Of a stretch of 64,000 nucleotides of DNA, positions 53,320 through 61,652 are shown piece after piece. The notes under the pieces are model-generated. The model did not search any database. It was not told the origin of the DNA and saw only the letters and a program-made list of their open reading frames with translations. This DNA is from DATELY01 sp035276085. Lineage in GTDB: Bacteria; Pseudomonadota; Gammaproteobacteria; Steroidobacterales; Steroidobacteraceae. Each line of letters opens with the position of its first letter. The first letter of the stretch is position 1. A program made the position numbers and the translations under genes. The stretch is from assembly GCA_035276085.1 (NCBI GenBank), contig DATELY010000122.1, positions 1 to 64,000 on the forward strand, given 5' to 3'.

Positions 53320-54036
53320 ATGTTTGCCAAGCTGACGGCGGAGTTCATCGGAACGTTTTGGCTGGTTCTGGGAGGTTGTGGCAGTGCTGTGCTGGCGGCT
53401 GCCTTTCCGGATGTCGGTATCGGTTTGTTGGGGGTGTCCCTGGCTTTCGGCCTCACCGTGGTGACCGGAGCGTATGCGCTCGGGCCTGTCTCCGGCGGTC
53501 ATTTCAATCCTGCGGTTTCCGTCGGTCTCTGGGCGGGAGGTCGCTTTCCGGCCTCGCTGCTGCTGCCGTATGTCCTGACGCAAGTTGCCGGTGGGATCGT
53601 CGGTGCAGCTGTGCTGTATCTCATTGCCAGCGGTCAGCCGAACTTCAGTCTCGCCGCGGGCCTTGCGTCGAATGGTTACGGTGAGCACTCGCCGGGCGGC
53701 TATTCCCTGACCTCGGGGCTCGTGGTCGAGATCGTGATGACGTTCATGTTCCTGATCGTGATTCTCGGCGCGACGCACCGGCGGGCTCCGGTCGGTTTCG
53801 CGGGCATGGCCATCGGTCTTGCACTCACGCTGATTCATCTCATCAGCATCCCTGTCACCAACACGTCGGTGAATCCGGCGCGCAGCACCGGACCTGCGAT
53901 CTTCGTCGGCGATTGGGCTCTAAACCAGCTCTGGCTGTTCTGGCTCGCGCCCCTCGTGGGTGCTGCGCTTGCCGGCTTTCTCTACAGGGCCGTTCTCGAA
54001 GGCGATGCTGTCGAGCCGCCCATCACGGGACGGTGA
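53320..54036 (+). CDS. aqpZ: Aquaporin Z
   Basis: Water channel of the inner membrane. The 238-residue product has six helices and the two NPA motifs at 63-65 (HFNPAVS) and 185-187 (SVNPARS). The aromatic/arginine filter residues Phe43, His173, Thr182 and Arg188 fall where they do in E. coli AqpZ (43, 174, 183, 189), so it should conduct water rather than glycerol. AGGGG precedes the ATG. It stands alone, and a heptad repeat follows it. Confidence 0.95.
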   Translation: MFAKLTAEFIGTFWLVLGGCGSAVLAAAFPDVGIGLLGVSLAFGLTVVTGAYALGPVSGGHFNPAVSVGLWAGGRFPASLLLPYVLTQVAGGIVGAAVLYLIASGQPNFSLAAGLASNGYGEHSPGGYSLTSGLVVEIVMTFMFLIVILGATHRRAPVGFAGMAIGLALTLIHLISIPVTNTSVNPARSTGPAIFVGDWALNQLWLFWLAPLVGAALAGFLYRAVLEGDAVEPPITGR

Positions 54037-54057
54037 GCGCATTTGGCTAGTGTGAAA

Positions 54058-54120
54058 GAAGCGGTTGGCGGTTAGCGGTTGGTCAGAGGCGCTACTGCGC
54101 TTTCATTCCTTCGGGGTGCG
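54058..54120. repeat. Solo half-element R10 (CGGTTGG heptads), copy of the 17.4-kb repeat
   Basis: Three heptads CGGTTGG, CGGTTAG, CGGTTGG (54062-54082) are followed by TCAGAGGCGCTAC and CGCTTTCATTCCTTCGGGGT. The reverse complement of 17410-17477 matches almost base for base but has four heptads, so the two copies differ by exactly one 7-bp unit. No right arm is seen here. Confidence 0.85.
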
Positions 54121-54181
54121 CGGCGCGATGGAAAACTCCCCAGGCGGCAGGGACGCCGCGCTCGCTTCGCGCTCACGAGTT

Positions 54182-54481
54182 TCAAATCCCCCAGGCCGCC
54201 CACACCGAGACGGACGAGTCTGCGCCCGTCTCTCGACTGACCGCGCGCAGTGTCGAGATGGGTTCGATGTACAGCAGGCATGAGGTCGCGTGTTCGTCGC
54301 CGATCCTTGCCCACGGCGCGTTCTTGTGCAGGCGGCCTTCGATGCCAACCTTCGCCGTTCCGGTAATCGCGATCTGCACCGACATCTTCGCGGGAGGTAT
54401 CTGCGACCCGATGATGCGCAGGACGACCTCGCGTCCGACCGTATCGGCGGTGGCATTCGTCAATAGAACCTCGGCAGCCAT
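54182..54481 (-). CDS. Orphan phage-structural-like small beta protein
   Basis: From the ATG at 54481, with AGGAG five bases upstream, the product has 99 residues. The pattern EVLLTNATADTVGREVVLRI ... MSVQIAITGTAKVGIEGRLHKNAPWARIGDEH is like the short beta-sandwich proteins found in phage structural cassettes. A 'sequence, then APWA(R/Y)(I/V)' signature near residue 55 supports that. No other phage genes are near. The frame stays open upstream to 54799, but the ribosome-binding site and homology pattern favour this start. It is divergent from the gene at 54713. Confidence 0.6.
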   Translation of the reverse strand: MAAEVLLTNATADTVGREVVLRIIGSQIPPAKMSVQIAITGTAKVGIEGRLHKNAPWARIGDEHATSCLLYIEPISTLRAVSRETGADSSVSVWAAWGI

Positions 54482-54712
54482 CAGGACTCCTGCGACAACG
54501 ACAACCTGTGCAGCAGAGTCACACATCCGTGCGGTTCGCGCTCGTCCTTCGTGCGCGAAAGTGAGCACCACGCACGCTTGCCGACGGTCGATCGGCAGAA
54601 CTGTGCGGTCGGCCATGATCGGCGATCCTGCGTCGGTTCCGCGCCGGACGCGATCGTGCTTGCTCGCCGCAGCGGCGTGCGCTTGACTAGCAAGCTGCTC
54701 GCCAATGCCGGA

Positions 54713-55369
54713 ATGCTCATGCTCCGTACCCCCCTGCTTGCAATCGTTTTCGTAGCGATTTCCGCTACGGCCGCTGCCTATGAATTGCAGCCGCGCCACA
54801 GCACGACATTGGCGGGCTCGTGGGTCCTCAATTCCGCTGCAAGCGACGACGTGAACAAGCTCGTGTCGGAACTGATCGACAAGGAACAGAAGGAACGGCG
54901 GCGGTGGCGCAGGCAGATGGAGGAAGAGGATCCGTTCTCGACTCCGGATCCATTGCCCGACTTATCCGATCCACGGTATCGGCGTGCCATGGAAAATAAA
55001 TGGCGGCGCATGCTCGGCGCGACGAACACACTGAAAGTCCATCAGGACGGCGTAAAGATCGAGATGAGCAGCGAGCTGGAGGCGCGTCGCCTGGAAGCCG
55101 GCTCCAGCAGTCAAGTGTCCATGCGCAACGGAGATCTTGCCGACTCCCAGGTGGGTTGGGATGGCGAGTGGTTTGTCATCGATCGCAAGGTGCCACGCGG
55201 CGCGCGCGAGCTCGAGAAATTGCGTCTCATCAAGAGCACGGATCAATTGGAGTACGTCATCAAGTGGTCCGGCGACACGGAGCTCTCCGGTGTGAAGCTG
55301 CGTCGTGTCTTCGATCGCGCCGCGCCGGAGCAACCGCAGGCCGATCCTGCAGTGGGGCCTACTCGATAG
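54713..55369 (+). CDS. Secreted hypothetical protein
   Basis: From the ATG at 54713 the product has 218 residues with a signal peptide (MLMLRTPLLAIVFVAISATAAAYE). A second ATG at 54719 is equally possible. The mature part starts with a segment typical of periplasmic lipocalin-like hypotheticals (STTLAGSWVLNSAASDDVNKLV). A charged helix follows (IDKEQKERRRWRRQMEEED), then repeated strands (GVKIEMSSELEARRL; LEYVIKWSGDTELSGVKLRRVFDR). Function unknown. The DUF4153 gene follows 122 bp later on the same strand. Confidence 0.72.
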   Translation: MLMLRTPLLAIVFVAISATAAAYELQPRHSTTLAGSWVLNSAASDDVNKLVSELIDKEQKERRRWRRQMEEEDPFSTPDPLPDLSDPRYRRAMENKWRRMLGATNTLKVHQDGVKIEMSSELEARRLEAGSSSQVSMRNGDLADSQVGWDGEWFVIDRKVPRGARELEKLRLIKSTDQLEYVIKWSGDTELSGVKLRRVFDRAAPEQPQADPAVGPTR

Positions 55370-55491
55370 GTCGAGCCGCGTGAACGATGCCCCTGAACAG
55401 TGGGCAGTCGCTCCAGTCGCCACAATTGATCATCTTCTGTGCCGGCAACTCGGGAATAATCCGCCGCACACAGCCAAACGAGGAAGGCGAC

Positions 55492-57264
55492 ATGGCGGAG
55501 AACGACAGTCCATCGAAGCGGGACGGCACGTTGCCGATCATTCTGATCGCAGCCGTGGTACAGGGCTGGGCGCTATACGGTCTCCACATTGCGGTTGAAG
55601 GTCGGCACTGGCCGGCGACTGAGCCATCCTGGTTACTGGCCCTGTATGCGATTGCAACGTTGACGCCGCTCACGGTGCAGATGCTGGCCGGCTCCCTGCG
55701 TTCGCGTGGCACGTGGGCCTTGGTTGCGAGTCTCAGCGCACTGTTCCTGTTCTTCGGCTGGCACCACGGCGCGCACGTCGTCGACTTCTCGTCGGAGCGG
55801 TCCGACTTCGTCGAGCAATGGGTTCCCCTCGGATTCGTGTTGGGTGTGCTGTGGTTACTGACGCTGCCGTTCATCCAGGCGCGCATTGCGCATGGACGCT
55901 GGCGCGTACCCTACGTGGCGCTGTTCGCCAATGCCTGGAACAACAAGCTCGTGCTGATCGAAGCGGCCCTGTTCACGGGTCTATTCTGGTTGTTGCTGCT
56001 CTTGTGGCAACAGCTCTTCGTCATGCTCGGAATCCGCTTTTTCAGGGAGCTGTTCAGCGAGCCGCTCTTCATCTATCCGGTGACATCGCTCGCCTTCGGC
56101 GTGGCACTGCACCTGATTGGCTCGCTCGACCGATTGACGCAGCTCGTGCTCGAGCAGGTGCTCAACGTATTCAAATGGCTCGCGCTGGTCGCCGGCCTGA
56201 TTCTCGTGCTGTTCACGATCGCGCTGGTTCCCAAGCTCCCCGAGATGTTCTCGACGGGTGAGCGTGCGATCAGCGCAGCGTGGTTGCTGTGGCTCATCGC
56301 CGTCACCGTGCTGCTCGTCAATGCGGCGTATCGCGACGGCAGCATCGATCGGCCCTATCCTCGGCTCATCGCACTCGGTTTGCGGTTTGCCATACCGCTG
56401 ACCGTCGTCATCTCATTGACGGCGTTGTATGCGCTTTATCTGCGCATCGATCGTTTCGGGTTCACGGTCGATCGCGTCTGGGCTTGTGTCGTAGCCGTTG
56501 CCGCATGTGTGTACAGCGCCGGCTATGCACTGGCTGCTCGCGACAAGCAGCGCTGGATGGAGAGCATTGCGCGGGTCAACGTGATCGTGGCGTTGATGCT
56601 GATCGGCGGGCTCGCACTTGCCCTGACGCCGGTGCTTTCGCCGTATCGCATTTCCGCAGCGAGTCAATTCGCGCAGGTGTTGAAGCAGTGGCCGCAAGCG
56701 GAAGCGAACCGCACGGACAATGCGCTGCGCTACTTGCGGTTCTCATCCGGCGGTTACGGCGCGGAGCGTCTGCAACAGCTGGCGAAGATCCAGGATCATC
56801 CGCGTGCAGCCTCCATTCGAGCCGACGCCAAGGATGTGTTGGCGAAGAGGCATCGATATGAAGACGGCCGTCCACCCAGCGACGTGGCACGCCTGGTCGC
56901 CAACATGATCGTGTACCCAAAGGACCGGACCCTCGAGCCTGCGCTGCTCACGAGCTTGAAGGCCGAGTTGGCAAGACCCGAAGTGCAGTGGATGTACAGC
57001 AACCTCAATGCACCGATCCTTGGCGTGTTCGTCGATATGGATGGCAACGGCACGGAGGAGTTTGTCGCGGTCGGTCAACAACACGCAACGGTGTTCGAAA
57101 AGAACGCGACCTCTTGGTCGTCGACGGCACGACTGCAATCGACGCCATCGGCACCGCCTCGCATGGCCGGCATCGAGCAAGGTGCTATCCGCACCGTCCG
57201 TCCGAAGTGGTCGCAACTGCAGGTGGGGACGCAGACGTTTCGCGAGACGGCCCCAGGGCACTGA
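55492..57264 (+). CDS. DUF4153 polytopic membrane protein
   Basis: From the ATG at 55492 (GAGGAAGG upstream) the product has 590 residues. About ten to twelve hydrophobic helices span residues 10-385 (for example LVASLSALFLFFGWHH; LFTGLFWLLLLLWQQLFVMLGIRFF), matching DUF4153. A soluble C-terminal region from about 400 has Arg-rich helices and the stretch GVFVDMDGNGTEEFVAVG near 510-530, resembling a calcium-binding DxDxNG loop. A start at 55387 is open but would place 35 polar residues before the first helix. Function unknown. Confidence 0.82.
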   Translation: MAENDSPSKRDGTLPIILIAAVVQGWALYGLHIAVEGRHWPATEPSWLLALYAIATLTPLTVQMLAGSLRSRGTWALVASLSALFLFFGWHHGAHVVDFSSERSDFVEQWVPLGFVLGVLWLLTLPFIQARIAHGRWRVPYVALFANAWNNKLVLIEAALFTGLFWLLLLLWQQLFVMLGIRFFRELFSEPLFIYPVTSLAFGVALHLIGSLDRLTQLVLEQVLNVFKWLALVAGLILVLFTIALVPKLPEMFSTGERAISAAWLLWLIAVTVLLVNAAYRDGSIDRPYPRLIALGLRFAIPLTVVISLTALYALYLRIDRFGFTVDRVWACVVAVAACVYSAGYALAARDKQRWMESIARVNVIVALMLIGGLALALTPVLSPYRISAASQFAQVLKQWPQAEANRTDNALRYLRFSSGGYGAERLQQLAKIQDHPRAASIRADAKDVLAKRHRYEDGRPPSDVARLVANMIVYPKDRTLEPALLTSLKAELARPEVQWMYSNLNAPILGVFVDMDGNGTEEFVAVGQQHATVFEKNATSWSSTARLQSTPSAPPRMAGIEQGAIRTVRPKWSQLQVGTQTFRETAPGH

Positions 57265-57286
57265 CGCGCGTCGCCGCCGCGCGGCT

Positions 57287-58840
57287 TCAATCTGCAGCAC
57301 GTACATCCGTAACTATGGTGTGCTCAACGGCGTCGCCATCAGCGGCGGGTCCTGATGCAGTCCACACACCCGCCCATTCCTCCACGGCGAATCGATTCGT
57401 CGCTGGAAACCCTGGCGGCCGCCGTTCCTCGAAGCGGTGGTCATACTCGATCTTCGTCGCGAAGCGCGGCTCCGTTGCCGACAGCGTTCCCGCCGACAGG
57501 CTGCCATAGATCCGCAGCGTTCCCGTGTGCGGATGATCGATGTCCGTCACGATGAAACTGCGGCGCGCGAAGATGGCAGCGTGAATGCTGATGTCGCCGG
57601 GTCCCGTGACGCCATGGGAAGCGAGCTGGATGGAGCGATCGGAAACGAGTCCAAGGTAATCGCGCGAGCCGGGATCGTCGCGCGGATCGTGGGCATACGT
57701 GAGACTCCCTTCCACGATGATTCTGTCCGGCGAGTAGATGAGAACCTTCCCGGAGAGGACTCCTTTCACATACAGCGTCGCACCGCGCCTTGCGATGAAG
57801 TACACGGGCTGCTCGGTGGGGTCGTTGCGATACTCCGATCGCCGCGTGTCCAGATCCAGCCAGGTGTAACTGCCATCTGCGAAGAATCTGATGCGCGTGT
57901 CGTGCGCGATTTCGTGTATCCGCGCGTTCTCCTCTCGCGGTGCCCAATCGAACGGATGAATCCGATCGGGCAATGCGATGCGGCCAGCCCGGGTTTCTAC
58001 GCCACCTCGGAAGATGTCTTTCTCACGCCGCCTGCCGATCGACTCCGTGTTGAAGGTACGTGCCGCGGTCGTGACTTTGCCGAGAAATTTCGGCGCGGTG
58101 CGACGGTCGTACATCAGATTGAACTGCGAGTTGATGTGCGAGCGCCCGTCGATCTCGTCATCGTGCAGCTGCACCCTCGGATCCCAGCGATCGACCATCT
58201 GGGTATAGCTGGAGAAGGCGAGGCGCTTGAGCTTGATGCGCGTCTTGAGTTGTCTGCCGCGATCTTCCGCACTCACTTCGGCGATGACGCGGTCGAGTGC
58301 ATCACCGTCCTGCGCCCGCTGCAGCACGAGTGTGGCACTGTATCGCTTCGCGTTCTGCTGCCACGCGACTTGGGTACGAGGTGCGCTCGCAAGCGTCTCG
58401 GCTGCGCGCGCCACCTGTGCCAGCAACGCCGATGCCTCCGCTTCCGACATGACCACTGTCGATGATGCATCGATCGAGACGGATGGGATGGTCGCGGCCG
58501 GTTCGGGCGGAAGCACAGCGGGTCCATCAGCCGGTTCAGGATAAGAGTCCTGCAACAGCAGTAATGGCGGCTCGGTGGCCTGCACCTGCAACTGCACAGC
58601 GAAATCGGCAGTCGGAAGCATGGGCTCCAACAGCGGCGCTTCGACACCCTCGACGTGATTGGCCTTGCGAGCTTCGATCAACACGAGGTGCGTGATCGGC
58701 GTATCCCCGTCATGGATGCCGTCGTATCGGCCGCCCGAAAAGGCAATGACCAGGAACAGCCCAAGGTGAAGCGTGGCGGACAACAGTCCCGCCAGGGCAG
58801 GTACCGAGACTTGCGAGTCGAGACGCAGAGAACGCGCCAT
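57287..58840 (-). CDS. Membrane-anchored PilX/DUF4900-like surface protein
   Basis: From the ATG at 58840, with AGGAG six bases upstream, the product has 517 residues. An N-terminal membrane helix (about 15-38, LAGLLSATLHLGLFLVIAFSGG) precedes a Pro/Ala-rich linker and a beta-rich body (FNLMYDRRTAPKFLGKVTTAARTFNTESI; ARRSFIVTDIDHPHTGTLRIYGSLSAG). The ending EYDHRFEERRPPGFPATNRFAVEEW recalls the C-termini of DUF4900/PilX-type pilus-associated proteins. The frame is open to 58936, but that extension has no support. Assignment is by pattern only. Confidence 0.65.
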   Translation of the reverse strand: MARSLRLDSQVSVPALAGLLSATLHLGLFLVIAFSGGRYDGIHDGDTPITHLVLIEARKANHVEGVEAPLLEPMLPTADFAVQLQVQATEPPLLLLQDSYPEPADGPAVLPPEPAATIPSVSIDASSTVVMSEAEASALLAQVARAAETLASAPRTQVAWQQNAKRYSATLVLQRAQDGDALDRVIAEVSAEDRGRQLKTRIKLKRLAFSSYTQMVDRWDPRVQLHDDEIDGRSHINSQFNLMYDRRTAPKFLGKVTTAARTFNTESIGRRREKDIFRGGVETRAGRIALPDRIHPFDWAPREENARIHEIAHDTRIRFFADGSYTWLDLDTRRSEYRNDPTEQPVYFIARRGATLYVKGVLSGKVLIYSPDRIIVEGSLTYAHDPRDDPGSRDYLGLVSDRSIQLASHGVTGPGDISIHAAIFARRSFIVTDIDHPHTGTLRIYGSLSAGTLSATEPRFATKIEYDHRFEERRPPGFPATNRFAVEEWAGVWTASGPAADGDAVEHTIVTDVRAAD

Positions 58841-59012
58841 CGGGTGCTCCTGTGCGCGGCCAGCGTAATGCTTGCCAATCCGGTGCGCCAATCGTGGAGC
58901 GCCGCACGAGACGGTCGATTTCTGACACGTCCGCACAGCCTTCTGCCCTGCAGCAGAATCTGACGCGCGAGCGGTTCATCGCGAGCTTGCGTCCAACTAT
59001 CGACGGCGGAGA

Positions 59013-59879
59013 ATGGAGCGCATGAAAGCGCTTCGATCGCCAGGCGTGCCAGGCCGGAACACGAACACCGTGTTGCGGCTCGCTCCACTCTTGCTGGCGC
59101 TGATCTCGTCCAGCGTGAGTCTTCAAGCCGGGACGCAAGAGCCAATAACGGCCGTCTGGAAGGAGCGCGAAATCGATTTCCTCTACCGCAGCTCCACCAA
59201 CATCTATGACTGCGGCGCGCTGCGCGATCGCGTCAGATCCATTCTGGTTGCGATCGGTGCGCGACCGGATATGGAAGTCAGAGTCAGCAACTGCGATCAC
59301 TTCATCTCGCCACAAGACGAGCCGCGCAACGATCGTATGGACACGTGGAACCGACCATCCGATCCCTGGCATACGCAGTCCGATTGGTCACGCGGCGGTC
59401 GTTTCGACGACGACCGCACGAGTGAACAGCAGGCAAACGTCAGAATTCGTCTGCTGACGCCGGTCGAGGTGACCCCGCAAGTCCTCGAAGAATGGAAGAA
59501 AGAGAAGACGCGCCGCGAGCTCGTCGCGCGCGTGACAGGCAATCGCGATGCCATCAATCAGGCGACGGGCCAGTTTCCAGCGCAGTGGCAGACCGTGACG
59601 TTGTCTCACAGCACGATCGGTCTCGAGCCCGGGGAATGCGAGTTGCTCGATCAGATGTCGACCAGCGTCTTTCGCAAGCTCGGGATACGCGAGGTCGCCA
59701 AGGGCATGGTGTGCAATCCGCGGCAAACCTCGCGCATTGCTCCGAAGCTGACTGTGGAGGCGCTGATCAGTACGCCGTGGGGACCGAATCCTGCTCAGCA
59801 GCCGCCAGCACCCGGTGAACGCGACTCCCAACCGAGCTCGCCGGGTGCCTCGGAAAAAACACCGCCATCCGGCCAGTAA
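59013..59879 (+). CDS. Secreted hypothetical protein
   Basis: The 288-residue product has a basic start and a hydrophobic signal (VLRLAPLLLALISSSVSLQAG, about 20-40). A cysteine near residue 67 (NIYDCGALRDRVR) precedes a charged region with an SQDEPRNDRMDTWNR-like stretch. The C-terminal part is Pro/Ser-rich (NPAQQPPAPGERDSQPSSPGASEKTPPSGQ). No family is recognised. A second ATG at 59022 has GGAG closer to ideal spacing, so the start is uncertain by three codons. It is divergent from the PilX-like gene. Confidence 0.68.
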   Translation: MERMKALRSPGVPGRNTNTVLRLAPLLLALISSSVSLQAGTQEPITAVWKEREIDFLYRSSTNIYDCGALRDRVRSILVAIGARPDMEVRVSNCDHFISPQDEPRNDRMDTWNRPSDPWHTQSDWSRGGRFDDDRTSEQQANVRIRLLTPVEVTPQVLEEWKKEKTRRELVARVTGNRDAINQATGQFPAQWQTVTLSHSTIGLEPGECELLDQMSTSVFRKLGIREVAKGMVCNPRQTSRIAPKLTVEALISTPWGPNPAQQPPAPGERDSQPSSPGASEKTPPSGQ

Positions 59880-59918
59880 CTCCCGCACCGAAATGACGTC
59901 TGCTTTGGCACCATGAGC

Positions 59919-59984
59919 TCATTGCGGACGTCGAGAAAGGAAGTCCATCGCAGCGAGCAGCCCGTAGATCAACGTGCCGAACAT
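59919..59984 (-). CDS. Possible 21-residue membrane peptide
   Basis: A frame of 21 codons (MFGTLIYGLLAAMDFLSRRPQ) with GGGAG six bases before the ATG. The N-terminal half is hydrophobic and the tail basic. It follows the haem-tailed gene (60009) directly on the same strand. It is too short for homology arguments and may be chance. Confidence 0.3.
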   Translation of the reverse strand: MFGTLIYGLLAAMDFLSRRPQ

Positions 59985-60008
59985 GATGCGCTCCCGGATG
60001 CAGAAGCC

Positions 60009-60974
60009 TCAGTGTCGATGGCACGCCATACAGGCAAACGGCGAGTCGATCATGATGCGTTGTGTGGGTGTGGAATCGGCGGCATTGAACGCCGCGACGT
60101 TGGCTTCGGCTCGATTGATCCGATCGTCGAGTGTTTGCTGGTACTGCCAGCGTGCGTATGTTCTCGACAGCCTGGCATTTGCGTAGATCTTCCGTGCCGT
60201 ACGCCAGTCGCCGGCCTTCACGAGCATGTCTCCCATGTTCAGGAAGAATCCTTCAAAGTTGTGAGGCGCGATCCAGGAATTCCAGCAAGCGCGCTTCTTG
60301 CCGTCCGTGGTCTCCAACGACATGTATGGAGAGTAGTCGGGATTCTCGCGGTCGAGAGTTCCATCGATACACTTGTCCAGCGTCTCCCACTGCCACCTCA
60401 GACCCTCTTTGAACTGCGGGGAAGCCGCAGGCAGCCGGCTCATGACGTACCCACCGGTGAATAGATTGAACTCGGGCCAGGCTTCGATCGCAGCGCGCAT
60501 CATGAAGTAGCCCTCGCGCGTCAGCCGTTCGTCTTTGTGCAAGGTGCCCTCGGCCATGGTGTGGCCGGCGAGGAAGCCGAGCAGGCGAGCGTCCGACGGG
60601 TCGAGCTTCACCGCTTCCTCGAAGTAACGCCGCGCGACGAGGGTGTCGTCGGTGATCGTGGCGGGTACCGACTCCATCCGGCCACGTTCGGCGATGCGCC
60701 AGTTGTGTAGCCAGGCAATGTGAGCCGCCGTTTTCGCATCGTTCGGCGTTTGCAGATACGCAGACGTCAGCGCGTCGAGCGCGCTTTGGATCTTGTCGTA
60801 CTCGCCAGTGTGAAACGTGCGCCAGAACAACGCGTCCGCTTTCGTTGCGGCCTCGCTTCGAGACTCGGCCGGTACTTTCTTCGGTGCGACGATCACGCCG
60901 ATTCGGTCCCGTGACACCCAGGCTCCAACGCCGAGGACCAGGAGCGCGAGCGTGATGACAATCGCTGTTCTCAT
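60009..60974 (-). CDS. TPR-like membrane-anchored protein with C-terminal haem motif
   Basis: The 321-residue product has an N-terminal membrane helix (about 3-20, AIVITLALLVLGVGAWVS). A region of paired helices like tetratricopeptide repeats follows (ALFWRTFHTGEYDKIQSALDALTSAYLQTPNDAKTAAHIAWLHNW; ARRYFEEAVKLDPSDARLLGFLAGHTMAEG), with further helices to about 300. It ends in CMACHRH: a CXXCH haem-c motif at 315-319 with only two residues after it. A single haem at the extreme C-terminus is unusual; a c-type cytochrome role is inferred. A small possible peptide gene follows. Confidence 0.7.
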   Translation of the reverse strand: MRTAIVITLALLVLGVGAWVSRDRIGVIVAPKKVPAESRSEAATKADALFWRTFHTGEYDKIQSALDALTSAYLQTPNDAKTAAHIAWLHNWRIAERGRMESVPATITDDTLVARRYFEEAVKLDPSDARLLGFLAGHTMAEGTLHKDERLTREGYFMMRAAIEAWPEFNLFTGGYVMSRLPAASPQFKEGLRWQWETLDKCIDGTLDRENPDYSPYMSLETTDGKKRACWNSWIAPHNFEGFFLNMGDMLVKAGDWRTARKIYANARLSRTYARWQYQQTLDDRINRAEANVAAFNAADSTPTQRIMIDSPFACMACHRH

Positions 60975-61066
60975 CAGTCCATCACTCGAGTTGGACGCTC
61001 CGGTCGATGCAGGTCAGCACAGGGAAGTGCTGGCCTGCATCGATCTTCCATGCGAACGAGGCTGAC

Positions 61067-61519
61067 TCAAGCCCCGTCCGGAATCTCCGGTTCCACGAGC
61101 TGAGTCAGCAGCGTGAGCGATTCCTGCCAGCCGAGATAGCAGGCTTCGGCCGGGATCATCGCCGGGATTCCTTCCTGAGTAACGTGCAGCTCGGTGCCGA
61201 CAGACACGGGTGTGAGCACCACGGTCGTCATCATTTCGCCTGGCATGTTCGGATCATCGAAGCGATCGGAGTACCGGATCCGCTGGTTCGGGACCAACTC
61301 CAGGAACTTGCCGCCGAAGGAGTGCGAATGACCGGTCGAGAAGTTGGTGAACGACATCTTGTAGCTGCCGCCGACCTTCGCTTCGAGCTGATGAACCTTG
61401 CCCGTGAATCCATGCGGGGGGAGCCATTTTGCCATCGCGTCGGCGTCGAGAAATGCCCGATAGACGCGTTCGGGTTTCGCGCGCAGCACCCGGTGAAGGC
61501 GGACAGTACTCGTAGTCAT
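61067..61519 (-). CDS. SRPBCC/AHSA1-family protein
   Basis: From the ATG at 61519, with GGAGGAA upstream, the product has 150 residues of the START-like SRPBCC fold. Seen are VRLHRVLRAKPERVYRAFLDADAMAKWLPPHGFTG, the GGSYKMSF turn, RIRYSDRF and a C-terminal helix WQESLTLLTQLVEPE. The family binds small hydrophobic molecules or activates Hsp90-like partners (AHSA1); its ligand is unknown. An in-frame ATG seven codons upstream lacks a ribosome-binding site. Confidence 0.88.
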   Translation of the reverse strand: MTTSTVRLHRVLRAKPERVYRAFLDADAMAKWLPPHGFTGKVHQLEAKVGGSYKMSFTNFSTGHSHSFGGKFLELVPNQRIRYSDRFDDPNMPGEMMTTVVLTPVSVGTELHVTQEGIPAMIPAEACYLGWQESLTLLTQLVEPEIPDGA

Positions 61520-61652
61520 CGTTGATTCCTCCAGAGCCATGTGACCATTGCTGGTCCTAGGACGACCGAGCCCGGGCAGATCCGACGCGAATCATCAAAA
61601 AAAGAAAGGGGCGGATCGACGCCGTTCCCCCACGTGATGACGCGGCTCTGCG

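Noticed and set aside
61585..61606. Run of A residues near 61597 as a terminator
   Set aside because: No stable stem adjoins the A/T-run in the right position for either neighbouring gene.
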